A DNA stretch of 64,000 nt from Heliocidaris erythrogramma (lineage: Eukaryota > Echinodermata > Echinoidea > Camarodonta > Echinometridae), in assembly GCA_025617745.1 (NCBI GenBank), contig CM046855.1:15469880-15533879 (forward strand). The letters run 5' to 3'. This document shows, one piece after another, positions 23,370 through 36,000 of this stretch. The stretch's first letter is position 1, and every line of letters starts with the position of its first letter. The translations under genes and the position numbers were made by a program. The notes under the pieces are model-generated. The model ran no database searches, was not told the DNA's origin, and was given only the letters and a program-made list of their open reading frames with translations.

Positions 23370-24150
23370 ATATGAAATAATAAGATGCGTCAGATACTTA
23401 ATACATGTATAGTGATATTCTGATGGAATATAACTTACTTGCAGTTAATGAACTGCTGTTGTTTGTCAGCATAAAACTAATTCCTTTGTCTTAAGGTGGG
23501 GTAGTATGGAGAAGATAAACTGCCAGACACATAATATTTCCCCTTTGCCTTAGGTGGAAAATTGAATGTTCTGCATATTTGGACCAAGAAATGAAATTCT
23601 TCTCAACCAAAACTTTTATTTCCATCAAGAAATATGATCCCATGTATGAGATTTTATGTGTAATTTAGCAGGGAAACAAAGATACAACGCACCAAATATC
23701 AACTCTTGAAAGTACATTTATGGTCATTATTTATGGGCTAAACTTAGTGGCAAAGAATGGATTAACATGCATTTGTTATCTTCATGTTTATTAGGGTAAT
23801 CCATTATCATGTAATTTGTTTCTTCTTTGTAATAGAGGATCATTGAAGATAAATTTGCCAAAGATTATTAATGTAACACTAGCGATATCCCCAGGTAATA
23901 AGTCTTGTAGTGCAGGATATTTCAAAAGCTCTTGATATGCTCACATATACTCATATTATATCTGATATAATAGAAATTCATATGTGAAGATTTAGAACTT
24001 TATACACGTTACTCAAATTTGTTGTATGTAGTAAAGGCTGTAGCTTTTTTTACATGGCGTGTATCTGACTGCATCTGAAGCTATACACTGTCATATCATT
24101 GCCATTAAACTGCAAGAGAGAACATGGATATCCTGTCCTATTTGCTTGTG
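23370..24150. other. Intergenic DNA, nothing recognised
   Basis: AT-rich and unique-looking; no homology, inverted repeat or tandem repeat seen. Confidence 0.5.
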
Positions 24151-24151
24151 T

Positions 24152-24262
24152 TCCCCCCCCCCCCCCCCCACCCTCACCCTCACCCCCCCACCCTCACCCT
24201 CACCCCCCCCACCCTCACCCTCACCCCCCACCCTCACCCTCACCCTCACCCTCCCCCTCAAT
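24152..24262 (+). repeat. C-rich (CACCCT)n tract
   Basis: About 110 bp of CCCCCC runs mixed with CACCCTCACCCT units; on the - strand the unit is TGAGGG or AGGGTG. It could form an i-motif or a G-quadruplex. The Pro/Ser/His reading frames across it are not genes. Confidence 0.95.
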
Positions 24263-24290
24263 ATTCCATTTTGAGCGACTGATTAACTAA

Positions 24291-24466
24291 TGGGGTGTTG
24301 CAAGAAAGTTGCAATCGATTGCAAATTGTAAAGCAAATTAGAACAACCATTCTGAATAGTTCAGGGTCTGCCCATTCAAGAAGATGCGCTTGCAGCAATG
24401 ATTTTGATTGGTCAGTACCGATCAGTTGCAACTTGCAATCAATCGCAACTTTCTTGCAACACCCCA
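24291..24466. mobile_element. 176-bp MITE, TGGGGTGTTGCAAG family, copy 1
   Basis: Inverted ends TGGGGTGTTGCAAGAAAGTT / AACTTTCTTGCAACACCCCA continue inwards for over 30 bp. TAA flanks both sides (24288-24290 and 24467-24469), a 3-bp duplication typical of PIF/Harbinger-type elements. A copy of exactly the same length lies at 46630-46805. Confidence 0.88.
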
Positions 24467-26217
24467 TAAGAGTCAAATCATTCAACCTCAGGCTTGTCTA
24501 AGTGTGTGTCTACAATTACCAAACTCACACAAGTCAAACATTTCCAAGTTGATGCTCAAAGAAAGTCCTGATTTTTTTCTGTTTTTTTTCTTTGGAAAAA
24601 TTGATACACCTGTATTAAGTCAAATTCAGCTATTTTAGTCAAATTTTCCAGTCCTAGAGTAGTAAAACATGTTATTTAATTTTGTCACTTTGCACCACAG
24701 AAGGCACATAGCAAACTGGGCCAGGTGTTCAGCATAACTTCTGCTGAAGTTGAATAACATTCCACTTCTACTTTTAAAAAAAAATCATGTCAGATGTAGT
24801 TTCTTTCATTTTATTCCAATAGATTTGACTTCCACAAGGTTGACTGTATTAATCACAACTTATATACAGATACTTCACCAATGAGTTAAACATGTAAGGC
24901 AAAATGTAAGAACACAATATTCTTGATATGTTGATATGTCATAATGTGCATAACATGGTTTATTCAGTTAATACTCTGGTAAATACAAGCGCAAAATCAA
25001 TCAAAATAGAAAACAAACGATTCTTTCATTTCAGTACATATACACCAACAATACAAAACAAGGCATGGCAAACTATCCCAAACAATGAATAGGAAGTGAC
25101 AAATATATATATATATAATCTTCATTAATTATGATATCAGTTATTTCAATACACAAAAAGAGATGATTCTCATAGAATGCAAATATACAACTTTCCCTTA
25201 AAGATACCAATTTAGTATTCCATTCCTTTTTTTAGCTTTATATTTAAGGACATTTTTTACATTTTTGCCATTATCTTACATTTCATCACATACACTGTAC
25301 ATCTTAATTATTTAAAGAGTACTTTCATAAGATTTCATTCCACTGAATGTTTGGTTTATAGGAGCAAAGTTTACAAAATATAATTCATACATGAAAGGCT
25401 CTAAAATGTACTAAAATGTACACAAAGGAATACAAAAATATCAAAAGGAATATGCTACATTCAGAAATGTGAATTATTGTTTGCAATGTAATGTTGCCAA
25501 CATAGAACAAAAAACAAAACATTTACTGCAGCTGGAATACATGCAGATCCTGTTACATGTATAACAAAATACCAAATGAGGCAAAGATATTTTATATTCC
25601 AGTCTTTAAACTGACTATGTAACAATCTGCTTACAACAAAATTTATTGCCTAGTGCCTGATCGTGTGAACTTCATTTCTAAGAAGCTGTGTTCATTTCTT
25701 TTAGAAGCTGTGGTTACATCATACACTGAACTGATTTCAGGCAACAGTTCCATCATTCACCAACATTCACAAAAAAAAAAAAAAAATTGAAATAAAATAT
25801 AAAATAACATTCCTAAACATTGTAATCAAATTATGACAGAAAATAAATTAAGTAAATTTAATGAATGTTTCACAAATGTACACATCATTTTTTTCCCCTT
25901 TACAGTAAGGCCTAAAACTCCCAATTTTTCTATGAGACCATTATCTTCAAAAGCTTTTATAATAGATAACATTTATAATTATATATTTAGCTTACATGAA
26001 GTCTGGCTGTTTTTTTTTTTCTCTTTTCTTTGTATCACCCTTTTTTCCCCCATTTCATCTAAGTGTGGGGCAAAGACTTCATTCTCGTTAGAGGAATTGA
26101 ATAACCTTTACTTTAAATGAGATACTAATAATTCTTTTAAGGCAGAATCCAGGCTCAAACTTTTGTTCAAACCAAGCCGCTTTTTCCCTTCTTCTAATCA
26201 CCATGTGACCAGACCTG

Positions 26218-26353
26218 GGGAGCGTTTCATCAAGCGTTTTGTCAGTGACTTTTACCGACAACTGTTATAAGCTACTGAAATCCTTGCATCTGATTGGCTG
26301 AGAGCAAATTTGTCAGTAAAAATCACTGACCAAACGCTTGATGAAACGCTCCC
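26218..26353. mobile_element. 136-bp palindromic MITE with CTG target duplication
   Basis: Ends GGGAGCGTTTCATCAAGCGT / ACGCTTGATGAAACGCTCCC are inverted over about 30 bp, and CTG flanks both sides (26215-26217 and 26354-26356). The centre has ATTGGCTGAGAGC. The 3-bp duplication suggests a Harbinger-type origin. Confidence 0.88.
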
Positions 26354-26987
26354 CTGTATTCTACGTTACATATTGCACAAATAACGATGAGTTCCAAACT
26401 GTCCTACTGTTATCCCTCTCTTTCCTACTGATTTTCTGTAACTCTCGACTCTCTAAGGCATTTTTCAAGCCCTTCGAAGCACGTTGAAAAATAATAAAGA
26501 ATTTCCCAATCAAAATCTGAGAATGCAAATAGCAGCATGATCCCCTATATAATTTTGCATGAAGTGTGGAAACATTGAATTGGAATGCATGAAGTGTGGA
26601 AACATTGAATTGGAATGAAATTTTATGTCCAAAATGATATATTATTGGTATCCAAATTACTTTCTCTACTATATTCAGACTCCTGCTAATCATAATAAGC
26701 ATGTTCTGGATAAGCTGGATGTGAAATGTACAAAATAATAATTTATGAGATTCTTATACTGATTTCGCTGACACACATCCTTTACCTACTGAGCAGATCT
26801 ACATCATGTAGATCTTGCCTGCTAGGTATCAGTGTAAACAAGCCAGCACATTAATCTGTGTCAAGTGAATCCATCCACTTTGCATACCATCTACAATCTC
26901 TGGTATCTTTACAACATTCTGATATTGTAATACTGTATTATACTCTTGAAATTAATGTACATTTGAAATAACGACTCCACAAAGGAT

Positions 26988-27440
26988 TAAAGGGCAATCC
27001 AAACTTTGTAAAAAGCTGATTAGCATGAAAGGAGAAAAATAAGAGATACAGGATGGTGAAAGTTTGAAAGAAATCAGACAAAGAAAAAGACAAAGAAAAA
27101 GAAAAAGAATGTGTGCGCCCCTAAAATGGCAACGAGTTGGAATGCTCCCCAGGGAGTGGGAGTGCACCGTAATGTGGGGAATAGTACTTGAATCCATTGA
27201 CATGGGTATTAATAATAATGTAAGCGCTTTGGTCAGTTTTTTCTATGCGAATCTGAAATTGGCAATTTGGTGAATCGATTGTGATGTACATGTATTCGCG
27301 GTCAACTCTCCCATTTGTTGTACATGTACACCAAATATATAAATTCTGGTATTCTCCTGAGCGCCTTTTCCCTCGGGGCAGTACTCAAAATATATTGTAG
27401 ATAGCATATTGTTATACATCCTAAGTAAACTAGAAATAAG
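26988..27440. mobile_element. AGGGCAATCCAA-family relic interrupted by a SINE fragment
   Basis: AAAGGGCAATCCAAACTTTG begins the element, followed by sequence complementary to the right arm of the copy at 10865-11413. At about 27108-27240 it is interrupted by CTCCCCAGGGAGTGGGAG..GTAAGCGCTTTGGTCAG, related to the body and tail of the SINE at 18461. Beyond that, TGAATCGATTG..AGCGCCTTTTCCCTCGGGCA-type sequence returns to the foldback family. Confidence 0.7.
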
Positions 27441-28288
27441 CATTTCATAAATTAACAATTAAATCACCTTCACATAAAAACAGTTCATGCAAAATAGTTA
27501 ATACACTTATAAATATAAGTTTGATAAGTTTTCATATTATTTCATGTGGCTGCAAATTACATCAGGAAATAAAACATATTTGGTCAATAAGCAAGGCCAT
27601 TGACCTCTGTTTCCTCCTTTAAAATGGAATGTTCATACAAACTACATACTAATACTGCATTACACGTTCAATCAACAAATTGCAAAAACACGTAAATCTC
27701 TGTCATATATTACTTTCGAACTGCACACGAGCCAATGGAAAGAACTTCAAACAGAAATGAAATGAGGTGTACAGGGAATCATACCTAAGAATATCTGTTT
27801 TAAAAGCATCTCTCTCATCAATAAATACCCAAAGTACTCTGCAGTAAAACTCATAGATATGTACATGGATCAGCAGTATGCAGGGTGAGGGACAACAATC
27901 TGTAACTAATGTAAACACAGGAATAGGTGTTCTCAATATAATGCTGTTTTGTCATTTATCACAGGGCAAGGTTAAGGTTAATGTCTGTGTAAACAGAAGG
28001 AACTTATACTGGACCATACTCTTGCTGTTATCTAGCTCGTCACTACCATGATATGTATGAATTCACACAGGTTAGTCAGTATTGATCTTTATAATAGCTA
28101 TATCTGAAAAATATACCATTGCCGAATGTTCTGAAAAGCACAAAAAACCCAGATGAAGTTTCATCCCAGTTTAGGCCAAAAGGTACTTTATCATTAAACA
28201 CTCAAGGCTAGATTACAATCTGTCACCCTTTTTAATACTCTCCATATCATTTTTTTCTTTCTGAGTAGAATAACAATTATTTTTTAAA

Positions 28289-28736
28289 TAAATATATTAA
28301 AGGAAATGGATTCAAAGACAGTACTATGGCTCATGGTCTTTTGCCTTTACTGCGCCCAAACTGTGGAATGCTCTACCACTGCACCTTAGGACCAAGCCGA
28401 CAGTCGACTCATTTAAGTCTGCACTTAAGCATCACCTTTTTACTTCTCAATAGACTCTAGAATTGTCACTCACATATTCACTATTATTGTAATTAATAAA
28501 TTATAAAGTTATAATTCTATCTTGTGATTCTTGTTAAACCTTAGTAATATAATTATTCGATAATTTGTATTGTTTTAATTTAGATATATCGTAGTAACTA
28601 TCATTATCATATTTCTTTTTTGTACAATATAGTTTGTGAATTTTGTGCTTAAATTTGTACGAATTGTATGTGAAGCGCCTAGAGATAGCTTTGCTATGTA
28701 AGCGCTATACAAGCTTTACCTATTATTTATTATTAT
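28289..28736 (+). mobile_element. 5'-truncated LINE: reverse-transcriptase ORF end and 3' tail
   Basis: Codons 28316-28450 give RQYYGSWSFAFTAPKLWNAL, PLHLRTKPTVDSFKSALKHH and LFTSQ, then TAG at 28451-28453. This is the typical C-terminus of CR1/L2-type ORF2 (..AP.LWN.LP..IR...TV.SFK..LKTHLF). A 3' UTR of about 220 bp ends in GAAGCGCCTAGAGATAGC..TAAGCGCTATACAAG and (ATT)n. The rest of the element is missing, as usual after incomplete reverse transcription. Confidence 0.88.
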
Positions 28737-29809
28737 GGAAACTCCATTGATAGCACACAAAAATAGATATCTACATGTGCTACTATTTCTATTTTTTTAA
28801 TCACATTTAATATCATGTACTTGGCTCCTATGCACGGGAAGGGGAAAAGTTTGACCCTTGAGGTTTCAGCATGCAGAGGGTGCAACTCTCCTTTACAAGG
28901 GATCTCTGTTCAAAGACCCGTTTAAGGATCGTGTTTTACCACTCTTAATACACAACACAGGTTTCGGTCTTCTGCTCAGGCTGGATGTTAACCCACACAT
29001 CTATTTGCAAAGCAGATACTCTACTGGCTTAGCCACTGATCCTGCCTCAACCTACTACAGTCATAATCTGTGACTTTCCCCTCTAAAAGCAGCCATACTC
29101 GATATGGAAAGAGCAGCACTGTCACTGACAATACTATGCATTTAATAAACAAGCAGCAAAACTGCACAAGACAAATCATTCTCTTATTCGCAGCAATCTC
29201 AGAGATTCACAATATAATTTCATGACTTTTGAAGTCTCTTTTAGAAACATTTACAAATAAATCACTCTTTGGCAACAGCTTTCTCAACAAAACAATCTAC
29301 ATTGTACATTATTCAGTGAAGGACATTCAATCTAATTAATTAACTGTGAATGCAAAATATGCAGACATGGAAATATAATATTGTTTTTTATTAATCTGAT
29401 TTTGCATGAGTGGACCATATTGTACTATTCAAAGTAACATTTTTTAAAGACAGCAGAGTCACATTAACTGTCAACTTAGCAACATGAAAATATAATGCAT
29501 TACATACATAAAGAACATACACACAGGGTTGACAGTTATACTAGGAATGAATTACTTTGTCCTACAAAGCAAAAAGAGGAAAATTTTCGAGGCACCTATG
29601 AACGAAAAATTGAAGATATAACTCTTCAAAAGCTAACATTTTAATTTAAAACATGTTTGCATGTTATTCTAAACAACTGTTGTACTGGTGAACTCCATGG
29701 CACGGCATATTTTTATAATAAATAATCTCATTTCATATTGCAGAAAGTCCATTGAAAATGCTCTTTCCACCCTCTGCAAATTCATCAGTCCCACATGCAT
29801 CCATCTGCG

Positions 29810-30002
29810 TCAGTCATAGATCTGACTGCTGTTGGCACCAGAGTATGATGTATTGCCTGAGAATAAGAGAGGTGGCGTGGTTCCTGGCATGGGATGGTGA
29901 TGTTGACCAGAGTAGCTGTTGCTCTTGAACAGTGCACCATAACCTACCTGAGGCAGACTCTGCGGCGTGTTTAGCAAGGATGGAATGTCGTTCAGTGAAT
30001 TA
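29810..30002 (-). CDS. GPR137: GPR137 terminal exon and stop
   Basis: The acceptor is CCTCTATTACAG. It encodes a Ser/Asn-rich tail with MPGTTPPLLFSGN and ends SSQIYD, then TGA at 29812-29810. Human GPR137 has RTTPLLFSQ at the same place. Confidence 0.93.
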
Positions 30003-33000
30003 CTGTAATAGAGGATAAGAAAGAGAATATGAGTACATATAATATGAACCTACCTGTCACGTATAAAACCCTTTATTATACTCCAGTCACATTGCCAAAC
30101 TAACATAGCATAAACCTTTCACATCTTGAAGTCCATTACTACAAAAGGAGAAAGACATATGAATGTACCAAACAAAGACTTTCAAAATGCTATAAGAAAA
30201 ATACCATGAGTCTGTGACCTTTTGGTAACAAAGAAATATACTTACTGTCTTGTATCATTAGTACTAACTGTTCTGGTCAGATCATCATCACTGTTATAAC
30301 GATTGGGATTGTCAAAGAAGTAGGCCTTTGAGGGTGTTTTGCTACCAGATTTTACTTCTGGAACAATTTGCTGTGTAAATAAACAGGAATAAATGGAAAT
30401 TAACACCACATTAGCTTGCATGTTGATGGAAAATAGTTTGAAATGTTCGTAAGAACAAACCATTTGAAAAAGGGGAATTTTCCTTCTCCTGAAAATTATA
30501 ACATGGAGTGACAGAAAACATTGCATTACTTAGTAAATGAAGAAGCTTAATGGGAGGAATTTTAATTTGTACACAAATTTTTAGGTGTTACTCCCAGTGT
30601 TAAGATCGTATGCTCGATTTGTAATGAAAATCACAAGTCAGAAAAAATTGGAACCAGCGGGATTCGAACCTGTCATCTACTAACCAGCGGGATTCAAACC
30701 TGTCATCTACTGCAGTAGATGACAGGTTCGAATCCTGCTGGTTCTAATTTTTTCTGACTTGTGATTTTCATTACAGATCGAGCATACGATCTTTAACACT
30801 GGGAGTTAACGCCTAAAAATTTGTTTACAAATTAAAATTCCTCCCATTAAGCTTCTTCATTTACTAACTATTGTCCACGGCGGACCGTAGAATATTAATG
30901 AGCCTATTGAAACAAGGGTGCCATTATCCTGTTTAACATCCCTTTACATTAGTGTTTTGGTTTCATTCCATCGACATGCCTTAATAACCTTAACACGTAA
31001 ACAAGTTTCATTCTGCCAATACATATAGGAGGGGTGGGGTGGGTATCTATAGCCTTGTATAGGGAAAGAACTGCACAAGGATTCTAGTAAGTGGAAGCAT
31101 CTTTCTCCAGGATGTCATATGAGTAACCATGAACCGTTGATGCAAAAATGATGAAATGCACATTGTCAAGTTATTCCTTTTAACCCTAAAAGGGCCGGGG
31201 GGGGGGGGGGGGGGGGGGGAATCCACCCCCTGGACGTTTATCGTGATATGTCTGCAACGCGCAAAGCAGTTTCATGACTTTTTTCTTTCAAATCTCACGC
31301 ATCTTTGAGAACAAATTCGTGATGTCCGGGCATGCGGTTCCGAAGTTACGCAACATTTCGTACTTGCACGTCAGCCGAAAATTGCTCAAAAATGTGATTT
31401 CATGTATAATTTCAATACAAAATGTGTTTTCAGCCAAAATTTAGAAATCGATGAATATTTTTACATTTGCAGATTGAAATTAATTTATTTTAGGCTGTAT
31501 ATTTGCTAAGAATACTGGAAAGAGTGTCTAGACCAAAAATGTTGAGCTTTATTTAATGATTTAGAGCAAAATTTTGATTTCATGCATAAATTTGCATAAT
31601 TAATGTAAACATTTTTCGGCGCATCTAACTATACAGTTTTGTAGATTACGTTGTGGACGGCGTGCATGCCGATTTTCGGCCTTTTTAGGGTTAAGTGACA
31701 ATATCTTTATACACAAGAGGGCATTTTATCAATTAAAAAAAGATCTTATGATCCTACTTAATATTATAAAACAACAAATGAAAATCTATGGCCTTCTCTT
31801 CAGCACTGCATACTGATACAATAAAAAACACTTTCATGTATCTTTCATTTACAAAAAACATTTGTACCTACAAGCTAAACTGCAAAATTACTGTGACCAT
31901 ATAGCATGCCTTTTTGCAAAAGTCTTTATTTCCATCAAGTTCACTGCTTTATATAAAAATAACGCATGACAAAGTGAATTATGCTTTTCTAGTTTTTATG
32001 TCAACTGAACACATCGATATTCGATTTTTCTTGTGTCCATTCCTCAAATGGTTCTTGAGATGCATAAATGATATAACAGGAAAGAACAATCTGAAGTTGC
32101 TAAGGCATAATAAGGCTTTTTATTTATCCTTCAGTCAATCAAAAGGCACTGACAGTGGGGCCCCTGGTAGTAATATACTTCTTGATCTGATCTCTTTCAA
32201 TGCCAGACAAAGAAATGAAAAACTAAAAATAGAACTAAATTTCCCTTTAAACTGATAACTTCCTCCCTAAAAAGAACATGAATCATTTATAGGGCAGTGA
32301 ATCACCTTTAATAATAATGGTAAAGTAATGCAACATGGTCATGTATGTTTTTCTACACTTTGAAAAGGAAAACACGCACACACACACACCAATTTTTTTT
32401 ATTATATTAACAGCAAATGAAGCATTTCCACTGTACAACTTCTAACAGCACAGCCAAGTGTGCACTAAATATTCACAAAGAATTATTTTTTCACACTATC
32501 CAGGAATCATTTGGAATTCATAAATATGTCTATTGTCAGTACATGTACAAACACATCATCACTTATTTTTTCTTTCCAAGTTGGTATCTTTTGCAGGAGC
32601 AGCAACCCCTCCTAGCAGGGGGTATGACCCGAGACACCCACTTTCACCTTTAAATGTTGATCTGATGAACTCACCACAGTAGAAGCAAATCTTTTAACAC
32701 GGAAAAAGACGACCAGGATAAAAGTAGGCAGGAATTCCCAGACAAGGAGAACAACACCAAATACTAAGAAGTGCTTCCCTTTTAGCCGAATCAGGTCGGC
32801 CTGGTCATCAAAATAGAACAGAAAAAATGCAAAGTGTCACACAAGGATCTATAATCAGGAAAGATGAATAATCAATTTATACCAAAGAGACATGAAAAAA
32901 CATTAATCAAGCTATTATAATAAAGTACATGTATGACAAATACTAGAAGGCATATGACTGCTTGTCTACCTTGAAAATATCAGTATCATTGTTTACTTCC

Positions 33001-36000
33001 AAACTGAAAATGAAACAGATAAAAAGTGACAAACTGTTGATTACAAAAGGCAAGTTATTTTATTTGCCTCTATGTTTATTAAATTGCAATCTGACCTTTG
33101 TAATGATTTGATTTGTGTGAAAGCAGAAAAATTAGAAAAGCAGATTGCTGAAAGTTTGAACAAAATCGGACAAGCAATAAAAAAGTTCTGATTTTTAATA
33201 GTTATATACATATGCTATACATATGAGAATTACAAATTGGCCGATCAATACAGTCACTGTGATGTAGCGGTGGTCAACTTTTATCATATTTTTAACACAC
33301 AAAATGACTAAAATACTAATTTTTCAAAATGTTTAAATTTGTAGGATCTTTGTCTTTTTGGAGGACCTATAGGAATGTGCCATCTACAATATATTTTGAG
33401 TACTGCCCTGAGGGAAAAGAACGCTCCGGGGAAAACCGAAATTAATGATATTTTGGTGTTTTCGGACTAATGAGTGTTGAATGTGAATATGCCACAATCG
33501 TATCACCAAATTGCCAACTTAAAATTTGCATTGATGTACTGATCTCATGTTTTCAAACATTTTTTATTACTTTCTTATTCTTTTTTTCGATTACTTTCAA
33601 AGTTTCACCATCCTGTTTCTCTTTATTTTTCTCCTTTAACACCAATCAGCTTTATACAAAGATTGGATTGCCCTATAAATCCCACTTTCTTCAAAAATCA
33701 GGTGTAAATATCTGTCTGCTATACACAGGTCATATAAAGGCCTAAAAACTTACCTTTAACTGGTTTTTCTGCACACTTTGCATAATGTAGAACTGACATA
33801 AATCTCAAGATAAACATATCTTTCGCCCACTGTCTGTATGCGCATTTTGAAAGGTTAACTTGGCTTTACTTTAAATTGATACATTAATCAGAACCCCCCC
33901 CCCCCCCCCCCCCCCCAAAGAAGAGATACAGACCACCTCAATCTCCTTCTTATGTACTCTACTTATAACATCATCATCAAAGAATGAAGCAAGAAGCCAC
34001 TAACCTGGTCTGATACATTAATCCAGTCATATCCAAAAGATGGGCACTGGACCCAGGTAACGGCTATGACATTGTACACAATTCTGGTCACATAGAGAAG
34101 GATGATCACTACGCAGGCAACACAGGCTTGACCTACTGTTGTTCCCTATGCAATTATGGATAAAATGAGATCACATATTTATTTACAGAATATCTTGCAA
34201 ATACTGTATTAGATCAAGTAAAATTGGTTCTTAGTTTCTTGTCCTGCTTGGTTTATTATCTTTTTGCCCACCTCCTTACATTACATGTAACTGATATTTT
34301 GTTATTACATAAAAATATATTAGAATGTGAGGCAATCGTAACAATAAGCTACCAAAAAATAATTATATTATCATTATATTAAGTGAATTTGAACTTGTTT
34401 CAAACCTCTTTAACTTATGGAGAAACAAAATTTTATTAAGAAAAATTATCCTGAAATTAACTCTATATATTGTATTCATTGTACAGGAAATATATCACTG
34501 TATGCATATGCCAGAGCCCTGCAGTAACTTTTTGACAGGGGGTATAAATAGAAACTTTTAAGGTCGTTATGCATGGGAGATTAGCCCCCTGCTTAAACAT
34601 TCATACACATATATATTTTTTTCTTTTTTATAATTTTTATATATTTGTTATATTTATTTTATCTATTTATTTTTTGGTATTATTATATTTGTTTAAATGT
34701 TTAAAATTATCATTATATATTCATTTTTTATTTTTTTTATTTTGTTATTTTATTTTATATTTTTATATTTTATTTATTTATTTATTTATTTATTTTTGGA
34801 AGGGGGGGTCACGGGTGAAAATTAAGGTAGGAGTCCATGTGCACTGCACCTCTGTTAGTATCAAGCCCTACCTATTCATATGCCTTAACTTAATATTGAC
34901 GATTGGAAATATTCAGCATGAAAATAACAAGAGTATTTCCCTACAAAAGTAAAATAGGAAATAAAATCACAGTATTATTTCTTTCTTATCACACTCAAGT
35001 TAGCTCAAGAACCTCCTATGATTGGCTGAAATTATAATAAAATAATAAATATAAAAACAGAATATTCCTTTGAAGGGCAAGATTAATTATTTTAAAAAGC
35101 AGGTCTACAGTCTGAAGCAGAAGGGATTACACAAATCCTCCTGAAGATCTTATCTATCCTTTATCACGAAGGATTGAAGTTTCAGACAGAATCAATCAAA
35201 TCATATGGCATTCACATGATAAAATGCAGGTTGGAACATCAATCAAATACAGAATTTTTATTGAAAATTACTGTATAAATGACAACCTAGGGTTAAATTA
35301 AATTAAAATGTACATAATCTATGTTGGCCAAACAAGTTATCTCAAATTATCTGCAACATTAATCTACTTATCTAATAAAGCATCTAGGAGACTTTTGAAA
35401 AATGGATTCTTCCTGAATTCCCATAAAACAATTATCAAATGTTTTCTTTGTGCATTAGAATTTTAAATTGGTAGAAAGTATTACATATCAGAATGGTAGG
35501 CCTTACGCTCTTTCTTGCTTTGAAAGTAAAGATAATTTTCGTGAATGTGAAGCAATTTAATCCTAACATCACAAGAAATACACTTCAACATTATAAAACC
35601 TTAAAAATGAAAGGGTGGAGGTATGAAATGAAAAGCTCATCTTAACTTTGTGTTAAAAATACAATAATCTCCGTTCATGTAACCTTCTATAAACAAATTC
35701 TGAAGAAACTCCTGAACATCCATTCACTGATTGGAAACAAACACTGCCTTTTAAACAATGACTATGTCAAGAAAGTTCATTAAAATCAGATAGATGCTTT
35801 ATAGGAAGAGACTACAATAAAACTGTTCAATACCCAAGAGACAATCTTCATCACATGATGCTACACTCACCCTAGCCTCAAGGAGCACGTTGGCTGACGT
35901 CATGTGTGTTATCTTCCAGATACATATGGAGAGCCAGACGGCTGCACAGAGGAAGAGTCCCTCGTTGAGGATAGCTCGGGTGGTAAGGATGTTACGTTTC

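Larger units (their letters stand above)
24950..29809 (-). other. Probable long 3' UTR or flank of GPR137
   Basis: AT-rich DNA downstream of the GPR137 stop without exon homology, holding a 136-bp MITE (26218-26353), a foldback relic (26988-27440) and a LINE tail (28289-28736). On the - strand an AATAAA lies at about 24957-24963, followed by T/G-rich sequence, and could end a 3' UTR of ~4.8 kb. This end is inference; other AATAAA hexamers exist on the same strand. Confidence 0.35.

Noticed and set aside
34569-34952. 127-codon hydrophobic frame resembling a membrane protein
   Set aside because: It arises from T-rich (TTTA)n sequence in a GPR137 intron and has no homology.
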